DNA of 25,608 nucleotides from contig CALYSG010000004.1 in the NCBI GenBank assembly GCA_945485605.1, positions 1 to 25,608 of the forward strand, in the 5' to 3' direction. Shown piece after piece: positions 15,846 through 23,383 of the stretch. The notes beneath the pieces are model-generated. The model ran no database searches, was not told the DNA's origin, and saw only the letters and a program-made list of their open reading frames with translations. A program made the translations under genes and the position numbers. Source of the DNA: an uncultured Clostridia bacterium (lineage in GTDB: Bacteria; Bacillota; Clostridia; Oscillospirales; CAG-272). The stretch's first letter is position 1. Every line of letters begins with the position of its first letter.

Positions 15846-17450
15846 TCACTCACCGCGGTGAAGCAGTGCCGCCTCTATAAAGCCCTTGAAGAGCGGATGC
15901 GGCTTGTTCGGACGGGATTTGAATTCGGGGTGATACTGAACGCCCACATAGAACGGACGGTCGGTAAGCTCGACCGTTTCGACAAGTCTGCCATCGGGAG
16001 AAAGCCCCGAGAGCGTCAGTCCGCAGGAGGTCAGAGCCTCGCGGTAATCGTTGTTGAATTCATAGCGGTGACGGTGACGCTCGCTTATCTCTTTCGCACC
16101 GTAGCATCTCTCCATTGTCGTGCCGGACTGTATCATGCAGGGATAGGCACCGAGACGAAGCGTACCGCCCTTGTCGACATCGTTGCTCTGACCGGGCATG
16201 AAGTTTATGACCTTGTTCGCACACTGCTCATCAAATTCGCCCGAATGAGCGTCCTTTATTCCGGCAACGTTTCTCGCATATTCTATAACCGCTATCTGCA
16301 TACCGAGGCAGATACCGAAGTAAGGGATGTCTCTTTCTCTTGCGTACTGTGCAGAGAGGATCATACCCTCTATCCCGCGGCTTCCGAAGCCTCCGGGAAC
16401 GATTATTCCGTCAAGCCCACCGAGCTTTTCCTCGACATTGAAACACTTTATCGTCTCGGAATCTATCCATTTGATCCTGACCTTTGCACCGTTTGCATAT
16501 CCCGCGTGACGGAGCGCCTCGGCAACCGAAAGATAGGCATCGTGAAGCTGAACATACTTTCCGACAAGTCCGATAGTGACCTCTTTGTCGGCACTTTTAA
16601 TCTTATCGACCATATCGCGCCATTCGTCAAGCACCGGGACCTTCGCTTCTATTCCGAGTTCACGGCAAACGACCGTTGAGAAATTCGATCTTTCGAGCAT
16701 CAGCGGCGCTTCGTAGAGGCATGGTATAGTCATATTTTCGATCACGCAATCCGGCTTTACGTTGCAGAACAGGGCGATCTTCTTGAATATCGATTCCTCA
16801 AGGGGCTCATCGCATCTCAGAACGATAATGTTCGGGTTTATCCCCATGCCCTGAAGCTCCTTGACCGAGTGCTGGGTCGGTTTCGACTTATGCTCGTCCG
16901 AACCGCTTAAGAAAGGTACGAGCGTTACATGGATAAACAGGCTGTTTTCTTTTCCGACCTCAAGCGAGATCTGGCGAACAGCCTCTATAAAGGGTTGTGA
17001 CTCTATGTCGCCGATAGTTCCTCCGATCTCGGTGATGACGACATCGGCGTCGCTCTGCTTGCCTACGCGGTAAACGAAATCCTTTATCTCATTCGTGATA
17101 TGCGGAATTACCTGAACCGTTGAACCGAGGTATTCTCCCCGGCGCTCCTTGTTCAGAACATTCCAGTAGACCTTGCCGGTCGTAAGGTTTGAATATCTGT
17201 TGAGATCCTCGTCTATAAAGCGTTCGTAGTGTCCGAGATCAAGGTCTGTCTCGGCTCCGTCCTCGGTAACGTAGACCTCTCCGTGCTGGTACGGACTCAT
17301 AGTGCCGGGATCAACATTGATGTATGGGTCGAGCTTCTGCGCCGCGACCTTAAGTCCCTTTGCCTTGAGAAGGCGCCCGAGCGACGCCGCCGTAATGCCT
17401 TTTCCGAGTCCGGATACGACTCCTCCGGTAACGAATATGTACTTTGTCAT
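15846..17450 (-). CDS. pyrG: CTP synthase
   Basis: It aminates UTP to CTP with glutamine and ATP. The synthetase domain opens with KYIFVTGGVVSGLGKGITAA, carrying the ATP-binding loop, and then DPYINVDPGTMSPYQHGEVY. The C-terminal amidotransferase domain has GICLGMQ with the nucleophile Cys and QYHPEFKSRP with the catalytic His/Glu. The 534 residues match the family. The start follows AAGGAGA with a 7-base gap. It follows the ANTAR regulator by 59 bases. In Clostridia pyrG is often next to rpoE or murA, so placement behind an ANTAR gene and before purB is unusual. Confidence 0.97.
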   Translation of the reverse strand: MTKYIFVTGGVVSGLGKGITAASLGRLLKAKGLKVAAQKLDPYINVDPGTMSPYQHGEVYVTEDGAETDLDLGHYERFIDEDLNRYSNLTTGKVYWNVLNKERRGEYLGSTVQVIPHITNEIKDFVYRVGKQSDADVVITEIGGTIGDIESQPFIEAVRQISLEVGKENSLFIHVTLVPFLSGSDEHKSKPTQHSVKELQGMGINPNIIVLRCDEPLEESIFKKIALFCNVKPDCVIENMTIPCLYEAPLMLERSNFSTVVCRELGIEAKVPVLDEWRDMVDKIKSADKEVTIGLVGKYVQLHDAYLSVAEALRHAGYANGAKVRIKWIDSETIKCFNVEEKLGGLDGIIVPGGFGSRGIEGMILSAQYARERDIPYFGICLGMQIAVIEYARNVAGIKDAHSGEFDEQCANKVINFMPGQSNDVDKGGTLRLGAYPCMIQSGTTMERCYGAKEISERHRHRYEFNNDYREALTSCGLTLSGLSPDGRLVETVELTDRPFYVGVQYHPEFKSRPNKPHPLFKGFIEAALLHRGE

Positions 17451-17509
17451 ATGAAGATCTCCTTGCCGTATGTGGCGGATTTATAGATTCCGGAAAGGCT
17501 CAAAGGCTC

Positions 17510-18094
17510 TCACCGGTAGGTTCTTATAATTATTTCAGCTATTTCCCGTTTTGAAACGCATCTGTCCATAGCTGTCTTCTCAATATATCTGTGTGCGCTC
17601 GGTTCGGTCATCTTGAGCTGATCGATAAGGAGCCATTTTGCGCGGTTTACGACCTTTACCTCTTCCATCTTCTCTTCGACCGAAGCCGTACGTATCTCCA
17701 GATTTCGCATCCTCTCTCTCATTCCCCGAAGAAAGGCAAGCTCGCAAAGAAGCAGCCTGTCGGAGATGGGTTTTTCAAGCGTCAGGACACCGAACGGCGC
17801 AACCCGCTCGCTGACGGGTACAAAATCCTCACCGGTGAGCAGCAAAAGCACTCCGGCACAGCTCTTCTCACATATCTCGGAAGCAAAACGCTCCGCCGGA
17901 CCCGATGTACGGGGCGAATTTATAATAACTATATCATACCCTCCGTCGGGAAGGAGCATACGGGCATCAGCTACCGACGAGACAAGCGTTACAGGTGAAT
18001 ACAGATCTTCCGGAAGGCGCGAAGCGATCGACTCGCCGACCTTATTGGAGGACGAGACGACAAGCACCTTGTATGTCGGACCGGAAAGCTCCAT
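17510..18094 (-). CDS. ANTAR-domain antiterminator with degenerate receiver domain
   Basis: This 194-residue RNA-binding regulator has a receiver-like domain (about 8-112), a coiled-coil linker (about 115-145) and a C-terminal ANTAR domain (about 140-193; VNRAKWLLIDQLKMTEPSAH and later YIEKTAMD). ANTAR proteins bind paired RNA hairpins and prevent termination. In the receiver the usual acidic pair is Ser14-Ser15 and the phosphoacceptor Asp is Asn59 (DIVIINSP), while Thr87 and Lys108 remain, so phosphorylation is unlikely. The start at 18094 is chosen by alignment with the guaA leader; 18106 and 18160 are alternatives and none has a strong ribosome binding site. It leads the pyrG operon and is divergent from glnN, like NitR/NasT-type nitrogen regulators. 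Confidence 0.85.
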   Translation of the reverse strand: MELSGPTYKVLVVSSSNKVGESIASRLPEDLYSPVTLVSSVADARMLLPDGGYDIVIINSPRTSGPAERFASEICEKSCAGVLLLLTGEDFVPVSERVAPFGVLTLEKPISDRLLLCELAFLRGMRERMRNLEIRTASVEEKMEEVKVVNRAKWLLIDQLKMTEPSAHRYIEKTAMDRCVSKREIAEIIIRTYR

Positions 18095-18136
18095 TTTAGT
18101 AACCATGACTTTCGTTTCAGCGAAAGCTTCCTTTCT
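18095..18136 (-). repeat. Leader element copy 2 (upstream of the ANTAR gene)
   Basis: Read on the minus strand, AGAAAGGAAGCTTTCGC (18120-18136) is identical to the guaA leader copy. A following hairpin, CTTTCG-CTGAAA-CGAAAG, has a perfect 6-bp stem and a 6-base loop. In both copies the 17-mer is in frame with the downstream ATG and would read RKEAFA. Confidence 0.5.
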
Positions 18137-18177
18137 GTAACGCGCGGCACTCTTCCGCATTTTTCAACATAGAATTT

Positions 18178-18206
18178 ATTATACCATATCACGGCGCGGA
18201 TTTCCA
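18178..18206 (-). promoter_or_regulatory. Promoter of the ANTAR-pyrG-purB-purA-guaA operon
   Basis: On the minus strand, TATAAT (18178-18183) is preceded by TGG, giving an extended -10. A 4/6 match to the -35 (TGGAAA, 18201-18206) stands 17 bases upstream. Transcription should start near 18171, giving a leader of about 75 bases with two possible small hairpins and no terminator. Confidence 0.8.
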
Positions 18207-18398
18207 CAGATTTTTTTGAATTGCGTCAAAAAAATATTGACTTCCGTGCGGTGGCTTTTAAGTATAAAATAACGAAAGCGCCCGTCGTGCGGGTGAAACT
18301 CCCCCGTCACGATGAACGCCTTTGCTCATTACCGAAGCATTATATCACTCACGCACGCGGCTGTCAATCCCCGCCGAAAAATTTTTTTAAAAAAGGTA
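18207..18398. other. Divergent intergenic region between the ANTAR gene and glnN
   Basis: The gene-free stretch between the ANTAR gene and glnN spans 18095-18518. This part holds no convincing ORF. It contains a weak promoter-like pair (TTGACT 18237-18242 and TATAAA 18263-18268, spacer 20, too long). It also has a hairpin built from CGTGCGGG and CCCGTCACG (about 18287-18311), and ACGCCTTTGC (18316-18325), an exact reverse complement of 18441-18450 in the glnN leader terminator. A run of A5-T7-A6 (about 18378-18395) directly precedes the glnN -35 and may act as an UP element. Confidence 0.5.
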
Positions 18399-18427
18399 TT
18401 GACAAGATGCCGCCGCATGTGTATAAT
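18399..18427 (+). promoter_or_regulatory. Consensus sigma-A promoter of glnN
   Basis: TTGACA (18399-18404) and TATAAT (18422-18427) are separated by exactly 17 bases, with an A/T-tract UP-like element just upstream. Transcription should start near 18434, about 85 bases before the start codon, and the leader then runs directly into a terminator hairpin. Confidence 0.9.
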
Positions 18428-18442
18428 AGCGTCCATAAAGGC

Positions 18443-18486
18443 AAAGGCGTCTTGGAGCATAGCTCCAACTGACGCCTTTTTTATTT
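18443..18486 (+). terminator. Leader terminator (attenuator) of glnN
   Basis: AAAGGCGTC (18443-18451) pairs with GACGCCTTT (18471-18479), and TTGGAGC (18452-18458) with GCTCCAA (18462-18468), giving 16 base pairs, a 3-base loop and a 2-base bulge. TTTTTTATTTT follows. It sits between promoter and start codon, so full-length glnN mRNA needs read-through. A nearby ANTAR protein is the obvious candidate antiterminator. Confidence 0.85.
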
Positions 18487-18518
18487 TCAATCCGTGCTTT
18501 AAGAGGAGGATCACAAAA

Positions 18519-20615
18519 ATGCAAACCGTTTCGGACTATTTCGGTTGTCTCGTATTTGACGACAGAGTTATGAAGGCTAAGCTGCCCTCCGCCGTCTACA
18601 ATTCACTCAGAAAAACCATAGACGAGGGAGAAAGGCTCAACAGCGACCTTGCAAATGCGGTCGCCGACGCAATGAAGGACTGGGCAGTCAGTCATGGCGC
18701 GACTCATTTCACCCACTGGTTCCAGCCGCTGACCGGAATCACCGCGGAAAAACACGACAGTTTCATAACCCCCTCTCCCGACGGAGGCGTAATTATGGAA
18801 TTCTCCGGCAAGGAACTGATAAAGGGCGAACCCGATGCTTCGTCTTTCCCGTCCGGCGGTCTTCGCGCGACCTTTGAGGCAAGAGGATACACTGCTTGGG
18901 ACCCGACATCCTACGCTTTCATAAAGGATAAGACCCTCTGCATACCCACGGCATTCTGCTCATACTGCGGCGAGGCTCTCGACAAGAAGACTCCCCTTCT
19001 CCGCTCGATGCAGGCACTTAACAAACAAGCTATGAGGATCCTTCGCCTCTTCGGGAACACAGACGTTAAGTGCGTACATACCTCGGTCGGTCCCGAGCAG
19101 GAATACTTCCTTGTCGACAAGGCGCTCTACGAAAAGCGCAAGGATCTTATGTTCTGCGGCAGGACTCTCTTCGGTGCTAAGCCCCCGAAGGGACAGGAGC
19201 TTGACGATCACTACTTCGGTGTCATAAAGCCGAGGGTAGCCGCCTATATGGCTGACCTCAACGAGGAGCTTTGGAAGCTCGGCATCCTTGCAAAGACCGA
19301 ACACAACGAGGTCGCACCGGCACAGCACGAGCTCGCTCCAATTTACACTACAACGAACATCGCCGCCGACCATAACCAGCTCACAATGGAGATGATGCAG
19401 AAGGTCGCCGCGCGTCACGGACTCGTCTGCCTGCTCCATGAGAAGCCCTTTGCCGGTGTCAACGGAAGCGGCAAACACAACAACTGGTCTATAACGACCG
19501 ACACGGGTGTGAACCTTCTCACTCCGGGAGAGACGCCCTACGAGAACGCGCAGTTTCTCCTCTTCCTCTGCGCGGTCATTCAGGCTGTCGACGATTATCA
19601 GGACCTTCTGAGGCTCTCGGTCGCCACCGCCGGAAACGATCACCGTCTCGGAGCAAATGAAGCGCCTCCGGCAGTAGTATCAATGTTCCTCGGCGATGAG
19701 CTTACCTCAGTCCTTGACGCGATCGAGAGCGAAAAGCCATACAGTGCCGCCGAAAAAACGGTCCTCCGCCTCGGTGCGCACGTTCTCCCGAAGCTCACGC
19801 GCGACACGACCGACAGAAACCGCACGTCACCGTTCGCCTTTACGGGAAACAAGTTTGAATTCCGTATGCTCGGATCGTCGAACAGCATTTCCTGCGCAAA
19901 CATTATGATAAACGCCTCGGTCGCCGAGTCTCTTTGCCAGTACGCCGATATACTTGAAAAAGCGGAGCATTTCGAGGCTGCGCTTCACGACCTCATACGC
20001 GAGACGGTACATAAGCACAAACGCATAATCTTCAACGGCAACGGATACGACGAAAAATGGATAAAGGAAGCCACCGAGGTGCGCGGACTTCTGAATCTCC
20101 GCACGACACCCGACGCGCTTCCGAGAATACTTGACAAAAAGAATGTCGATATGCTGACCTCTCACAAGATATACTCGGAAGCCGAGATACGCGCAAGGTA
20201 CGAGACAAGTCTTGAGAATTACTGCAAGACGGTCAATATAGAGGCCCTCACAATGGTCGATATGGCACGCAAGGAGATCGTCCCCGCCATTGAGAGCTAC
20301 ACAAAGGCGATCGCCGAAGCATGCAATGCGAAAACGGTTGCCGTTCCCGGACTTTCCTGCAAATACGAAAAGGCAGAGATCACAAAGCTCTCCGCCCTCG
20401 TTGATGAAATTTATTCGGCGACCGCAAAGCTTGAGGAAGCAGTAATAGAGCTTCGCTCGGCAGAAAACGTGACCGAGGAATCGGTCATGATCCGTGACGT
20501 CGTGCTTCAGAGGATGGCGGAGCTTCGCGTCGTATGTGACGAAGCGGAGACGCTCACCGCCGAAAGCTACTGGCCCTTCCCGACCTACTGCGACCTTCTC
20601 TTCGGAGTTCACTGA
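18519..20615 (+). CDS. glnN: Type III glutamine synthetase (GlnN)
   Basis: It makes glutamine from glutamate, ammonia and ATP in the cytoplasm. The product of about 698 residues is far longer than type I enzymes and matches the type III family. Family-like stretches are THFTHWFQPLTG, FPSGGLRATFEARGYTAWD, VGPEQEYFLVD, KTEHNEVAPAQHELAPIYTT, HEKPFAGVNGSGKHNNWS and AGNDHRLGANEAPPA. The ATG at 18519 follows AGAGGAGGA. The frame is open back to 18312, but that extension crosses the promoter and leader terminator and is rejected. It is monocistronic and converges on the next gene with a 7-base overlap. Regulation is likely by attenuation. Confidence 0.97.
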   Translation: MQTVSDYFGCLVFDDRVMKAKLPSAVYNSLRKTIDEGERLNSDLANAVADAMKDWAVSHGATHFTHWFQPLTGITAEKHDSFITPSPDGGVIMEFSGKELIKGEPDASSFPSGGLRATFEARGYTAWDPTSYAFIKDKTLCIPTAFCSYCGEALDKKTPLLRSMQALNKQAMRILRLFGNTDVKCVHTSVGPEQEYFLVDKALYEKRKDLMFCGRTLFGAKPPKGQELDDHYFGVIKPRVAAYMADLNEELWKLGILAKTEHNEVAPAQHELAPIYTTTNIAADHNQLTMEMMQKVAARHGLVCLLHEKPFAGVNGSGKHNNWSITTDTGVNLLTPGETPYENAQFLLFLCAVIQAVDDYQDLLRLSVATAGNDHRLGANEAPPAVVSMFLGDELTSVLDAIESEKPYSAAEKTVLRLGAHVLPKLTRDTTDRNRTSPFAFTGNKFEFRMLGSSNSISCANIMINASVAESLCQYADILEKAEHFEAALHDLIRETVHKHKRIIFNGNGYDEKWIKEATEVRGLLNLRTTPDALPRILDKKNVDMLTSHKIYSEAEIRARYETSLENYCKTVNIEALTMVDMARKEIVPAIESYTKAIAEACNAKTVAVPGLSCKYEKAEITKLSALVDEIYSATAKLEEAVIELRSAENVTEESVMIRDVVLQRMAELRVVCDEAETLTAESYWPFPTYCDLLFGVH

Positions 20616-21073
20616 AAAGAAGGGGTTTCCTTCACCATCTGAAGATAGGGGAATTCTTTATAGCCGTAACGGGCGTATAGCTTCCTTGCTCTTTCGTTTT
20701 CGGGCTCGGTCTCAAGGCGGTAACGCGCCGCGGGAATGTTTTCGTGCAGCCAGCAAAAGAAGCTTCCGCCGATCCCCCTCCCTCTGAAAGCGGGAAGCAC
20801 ATAGAGCTCGTCGATCCAGACGGCAATACCTCCCGCCTCACGGCTGTATGTCTTCGCAAGCAGGGCATACCCCGCTATCTCACCTTCGTCTGCCTCGAAA
20901 ATAAGACATTCAAGGTATTCGTCGGATCGCATCAGCTCGCAAAATGCCCTCGTATGATATTCGTCCGGCACGTCGTGAAGCACTGCGGGCGAAGAATAAA
21001 AATCACGGCTCATTTTAATGAAGGCGGCTCTGTCGCCTTCATTTATTTTTCTTATTAAAATATTTTTTGTCAT
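20609..21073 (-). CDS. GNAT-family N-acetyltransferase
   Basis: This 154-residue protein is almost wholly a GNAT domain. IRKINEGDRAAFIKM forms the first strand and helix, and ELYVLPAFRGRGIGGSFFCW is motif A with the acetyl-CoA loop. ENERARKLYARYGYKEFP is the motif B end. The substrate is unknown. The start at 21073 lies 35 bases inside the preceding gene. It is kept because a later ATG would remove the first strand and because AAAGGGA lies just upstream. It is the last gene of its operon, and its stop overlaps the glnN stop region. Confidence 0.9.
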   Translation of the reverse strand: MTKNILIRKINEGDRAAFIKMSRDFYSSPAVLHDVPDEYHTRAFCELMRSDEYLECLIFEADEGEIAGYALLAKTYSREAGGIAVWIDELYVLPAFRGRGIGGSFFCWLHENIPAARYRLETEPENERARKLYARYGYKEFPYLQMVKETPSFQ

Positions 21074-21593
21074 TGTATGCTTTCCCTTTCAGACAGAATC
21101 CCGAGGTATCGACCCCCTCAAGTGTCAGCAGCTTGATCTTCTTATCTACCCCTCCGTTGTAGCCGGTGAGATCGCCGCCCTTGCCCATTACCCTGTGGCA
21201 CGGAACGATTATAGAGATCGGGTTGCTCCCGACAGCCCCGCCGACGGCCTGCGCCGACATTGCTTTGATACCTCGCTTTTTCGCGATACATTCGGCAAGC
21301 TCACCGTATGTTACGGTTTCTCCGTAGGGAATCTGCCGTAAAAGCTCCCGGACCTCGGTTCTGAAAGCGCTACCGTCAGCTGACATTTTTATTTCATCAG
21401 TTGACGGTTTTTTGCCTTCAAAATATCTGTTAAGCCATTCTTTCGCTTGCAATATTACCGGATTTTCCTCTGTGACTGAAAATCCGTCGCCGAATCTCTT
21501 CTGTCCCTCGATATAAAGCCCCGTAAGAGCCTCATCTGTCGCACAAATGAGTATCTTTCCGATGGGAGAATCGTATATTGAGCGGTATGTCAT
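21039..21593 (-). CDS. ogt: Methylated-DNA--protein-cysteine methyltransferase (Ogt/Ada-C type)
   Basis: It repairs O6-alkylguanine by moving the alkyl group to its own cysteine. The active site is IIVPCHRVMG with Cys132, preceded by the helix-turn-helix that enters DNA (IPYGETVTYGELA) and AVGGAVGSNP. An N-terminal ribonuclease-like domain (about residues 1-70) is typical. The product is 184 residues from ATG 21593, which overlaps the upstream stop as ATGA; the longer frame to 21641 is rejected. Its place in a redox operon looks like convenience rather than pathway logic. Confidence 0.93.
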   Translation of the reverse strand: MTYRSIYDSPIGKILICATDEALTGLYIEGQKRFGDGFSVTEENPVILQAKEWLNRYFEGKKPSTDEIKMSADGSAFRTEVRELLRQIPYGETVTYGELAECIAKKRGIKAMSAQAVGGAVGSNPISIIVPCHRVMGKGGDLTGYNGGVDKKIKLLTLEGVDTSGFCLKGKAYNDKKYFNKKNK

Positions 21594-23383
21594 TGCTCTT
21601 TCAAACTCTCTGTCTGCCTTGCGAGCAGAGTCTCGAACCAAAGCTCGGGGTTCGGAAGAGGTCTAACGGGACGAAGGTAAGACTCGTTTTTGTCTGTGAC
21701 TGTCTGAGTGTCACGCGGTGCGTCGTTCTCATAGGGGGCTTTTCTGTCGACAAAAGCCGAGCCATGCGAGCCGACCTTTTCAGCCGAGATCAGCATCGCC
21801 GAAAGCACCGCTCTCTGCGTCAGTATCGTATCGTATAGCATAAAGGCATCAAGCAGATCGTAATCGGATGCAACCTTAACCGTATCGTAAAAATTATCGC
21901 AAAGGTTGCAGACCTCTGAGAACAGCTCCCTCATCTTCCCTGTATCGCGATCAAAATCGGCACAATCGCTCATCTTTTTCCTAAGCGAAACAAGCAACTC
22001 ACGTGCGTCGGCATTTCCGCTTCCGAACCTCGGAAGAGAAAATTCGGGTATGGTTATCGACATTTTTTTCTTCTCGCGTGCGATCTTTTCGGCGGCACGA
22101 AGACTTCCCACCTGCGTTGAATTTAGTGCCGATCCTCCCGGACGGCATACTCCGAAGGTTCCCGCCGCTTCTCCCGCGACAAAAAGCCCTTCTATTCTGC
22201 TCTGCCAGTCGGCATCAATGTCAACACCTCCGTTACAGTGCTGAACGCAGACAGCTATCGCGAGTTTTTCACGCGATAGGTCTATTCCGTGCGACAGGTA
22301 AAGCTCTATTGCCCCAATGTTCATCTTCCGAAGTCTATCGATCGGCGTCCCGAAAAGTGCGCCCGAATTTTCAAGGTATGTGTAAGCCTCACGCGACAGC
22401 ACCGAAAAGCCATTTTCAAGTCCCTTCGGATTTGCCGTATAGTCAAGGAATACGCGCTTCCCTGCTTTGATCTCAGCGGTCACGGCAAGGTCTACCTGCG
22501 ATGAGCCGTTCACCTTTTTCGTGTCAAAGGGCCACTGATAGCCTTTCAGAAATATCATATCAAGCGACTTTTCGCCGAACTTTTCGTAGAGGAATTCGCG
22601 TTCTTCGCCGTCTTCACCGACCGAAATATACCTTGGGAGAACCTGCTGATACGTTCCCGACAGATTCCAACGAAAATCTGTGCTCGCAATTCCGTACTGC
22701 CATTCCTCAAGGTTGACGCAAAGTGCACCGGCATCGATTGCAAGCCCGGTCGCGCCGCTCTGGCTCTCGGGATAGACGGTATTATAATATATTCCGGCGG
22801 GACCGCCTGTCGCAAGGATAATATTACGGCAACCGAAGACCGAGAGCTTGCCCTCTCTGTCAAGCGCGGCAAGTCCGCTGACTCGTCCGCTCCCTGTGAG
22901 TATCTTTATAACTCTCAGCCCGTCAAGTATATCGATATTTTTCTCTCTTACCGAGCGCTCGAGTGCCTCGGTCATATATTTTGAGGTCAGAGGTCCACAG
23001 GAGGTCGCACGCGTTCTCGGGTCGTGGTCTGTCTTGTAACCCGCATACTCACCGTACTCGTTGGTCGGAAAAGGTACACCGAGCTCGACAAGGTGCATAA
23101 ACGCTCTGACGGAATACGCCGCCTCGGTGAGCGCAATATCGCCGTTCACACCTCCTCCTGAGAAAAGCGTCTCAGCCATCTCGCGCACGCTGTCGCTCTC
23201 TCTGCCGCAGAGCGACAGCTTGTAATATGTTTGCTTGTCACTTCCCGTGTTGCGAGAGGTTCCCATATTTATCCCCTCGGTGATTATCGCAATATCGCGG
23301 ACACCGAAATTATACAGCCTGTCCGCAGCATTGAAGCCGGCACAGCCGCTGCCGATTATCAGGGTATCATAAGTATTTTTCAT
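21590..23383 (-). CDS. FAD-dependent oxidoreductase, fumarate reductase/succinate dehydrogenase flavoprotein type
   Basis: This is a 597-residue soluble flavoprotein. The N-terminal dinucleotide fold is LIIGSGCAGFNAADRL. The second FAD region is GLFVAGEAAGTFGVCRPGGS with ALNSTQVGSLRAAE, as in the FAD_binding_2 family, and a C-terminal helical domain of the SdhA type follows. The usual covalent-FAD histidine region reads GTSRNTGSDKQTYYK, without the His, so FAD is probably non-covalent. No iron-sulfur or membrane anchor partner is nearby, so it is not a respiratory complex. The substrate is unknown; the SDR and GpsA-like neighbours suggest hydroxy-acid or sugar-type oxidation. It overlaps its neighbours on both sides as ATGA. 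Confidence 0.85.
   Translation of the reverse strand: MKNTYDTLIIGSGCAGFNAADRLYNFGVRDIAIITEGINMGTSRNTGSDKQTYYKLSLCGRESDSVREMAETLFSGGGVNGDIALTEAAYSVRAFMHLVELGVPFPTNEYGEYAGYKTDHDPRTRATSCGPLTSKYMTEALERSVREKNIDILDGLRVIKILTGSGRVSGLAALDREGKLSVFGCRNIILATGGPAGIYYNTVYPESQSGATGLAIDAGALCVNLEEWQYGIASTDFRWNLSGTYQQVLPRYISVGEDGEEREFLYEKFGEKSLDMIFLKGYQWPFDTKKVNGSSQVDLAVTAEIKAGKRVFLDYTANPKGLENGFSVLSREAYTYLENSGALFGTPIDRLRKMNIGAIELYLSHGIDLSREKLAIAVCVQHCNGGVDIDADWQSRIEGLFVAGEAAGTFGVCRPGGSALNSTQVGSLRAAEKIAREKKKMSITIPEFSLPRFGSGNADARELLVSLRKKMSDCADFDRDTGKMRELFSEVCNLCDNFYDTVKVASDYDLLDAFMLYDTILTQRAVLSAMLISAEKVGSHGSAFVDRKAPYENDAPRDTQTVTDKNESYLRPVRPLPNPELWFETLLARQTESLKEQ

Noticed and set aside
15858..16679. 273-codon open frame on the plus strand
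   Set aside because: It is antisense to pyrG, whose motifs are unmistakable; no start signal is present.
18095..18171. Classical two-hexaloop ANTAR-binding RNA in the regulator's own leader
   Set aside because: Two small hairpins can be drawn, but the loops (for example CTGAAA) do not carry the A at position 1 and G at position 4 expected of the known motif, and no terminator follows.
18237..18268. Second glnN promoter (TTGACT and TATAAA)
   Set aside because: The 20-base spacer is too long for a confident call. It is kept only as part of the antiterminator hypothesis.
18312..18518. N-terminal extension of the glnN reading frame
   Set aside because: The extension crosses the consensus promoter and the leader terminator. 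ATG 18519 has a strong AGAGGAGGA site and begins the conserved protein.
19827..20612. 261-codon open frame on the minus strand
   Set aside because: It is antisense to glnN, with Cys/Leu/Arg-rich shadow composition and no start signal.
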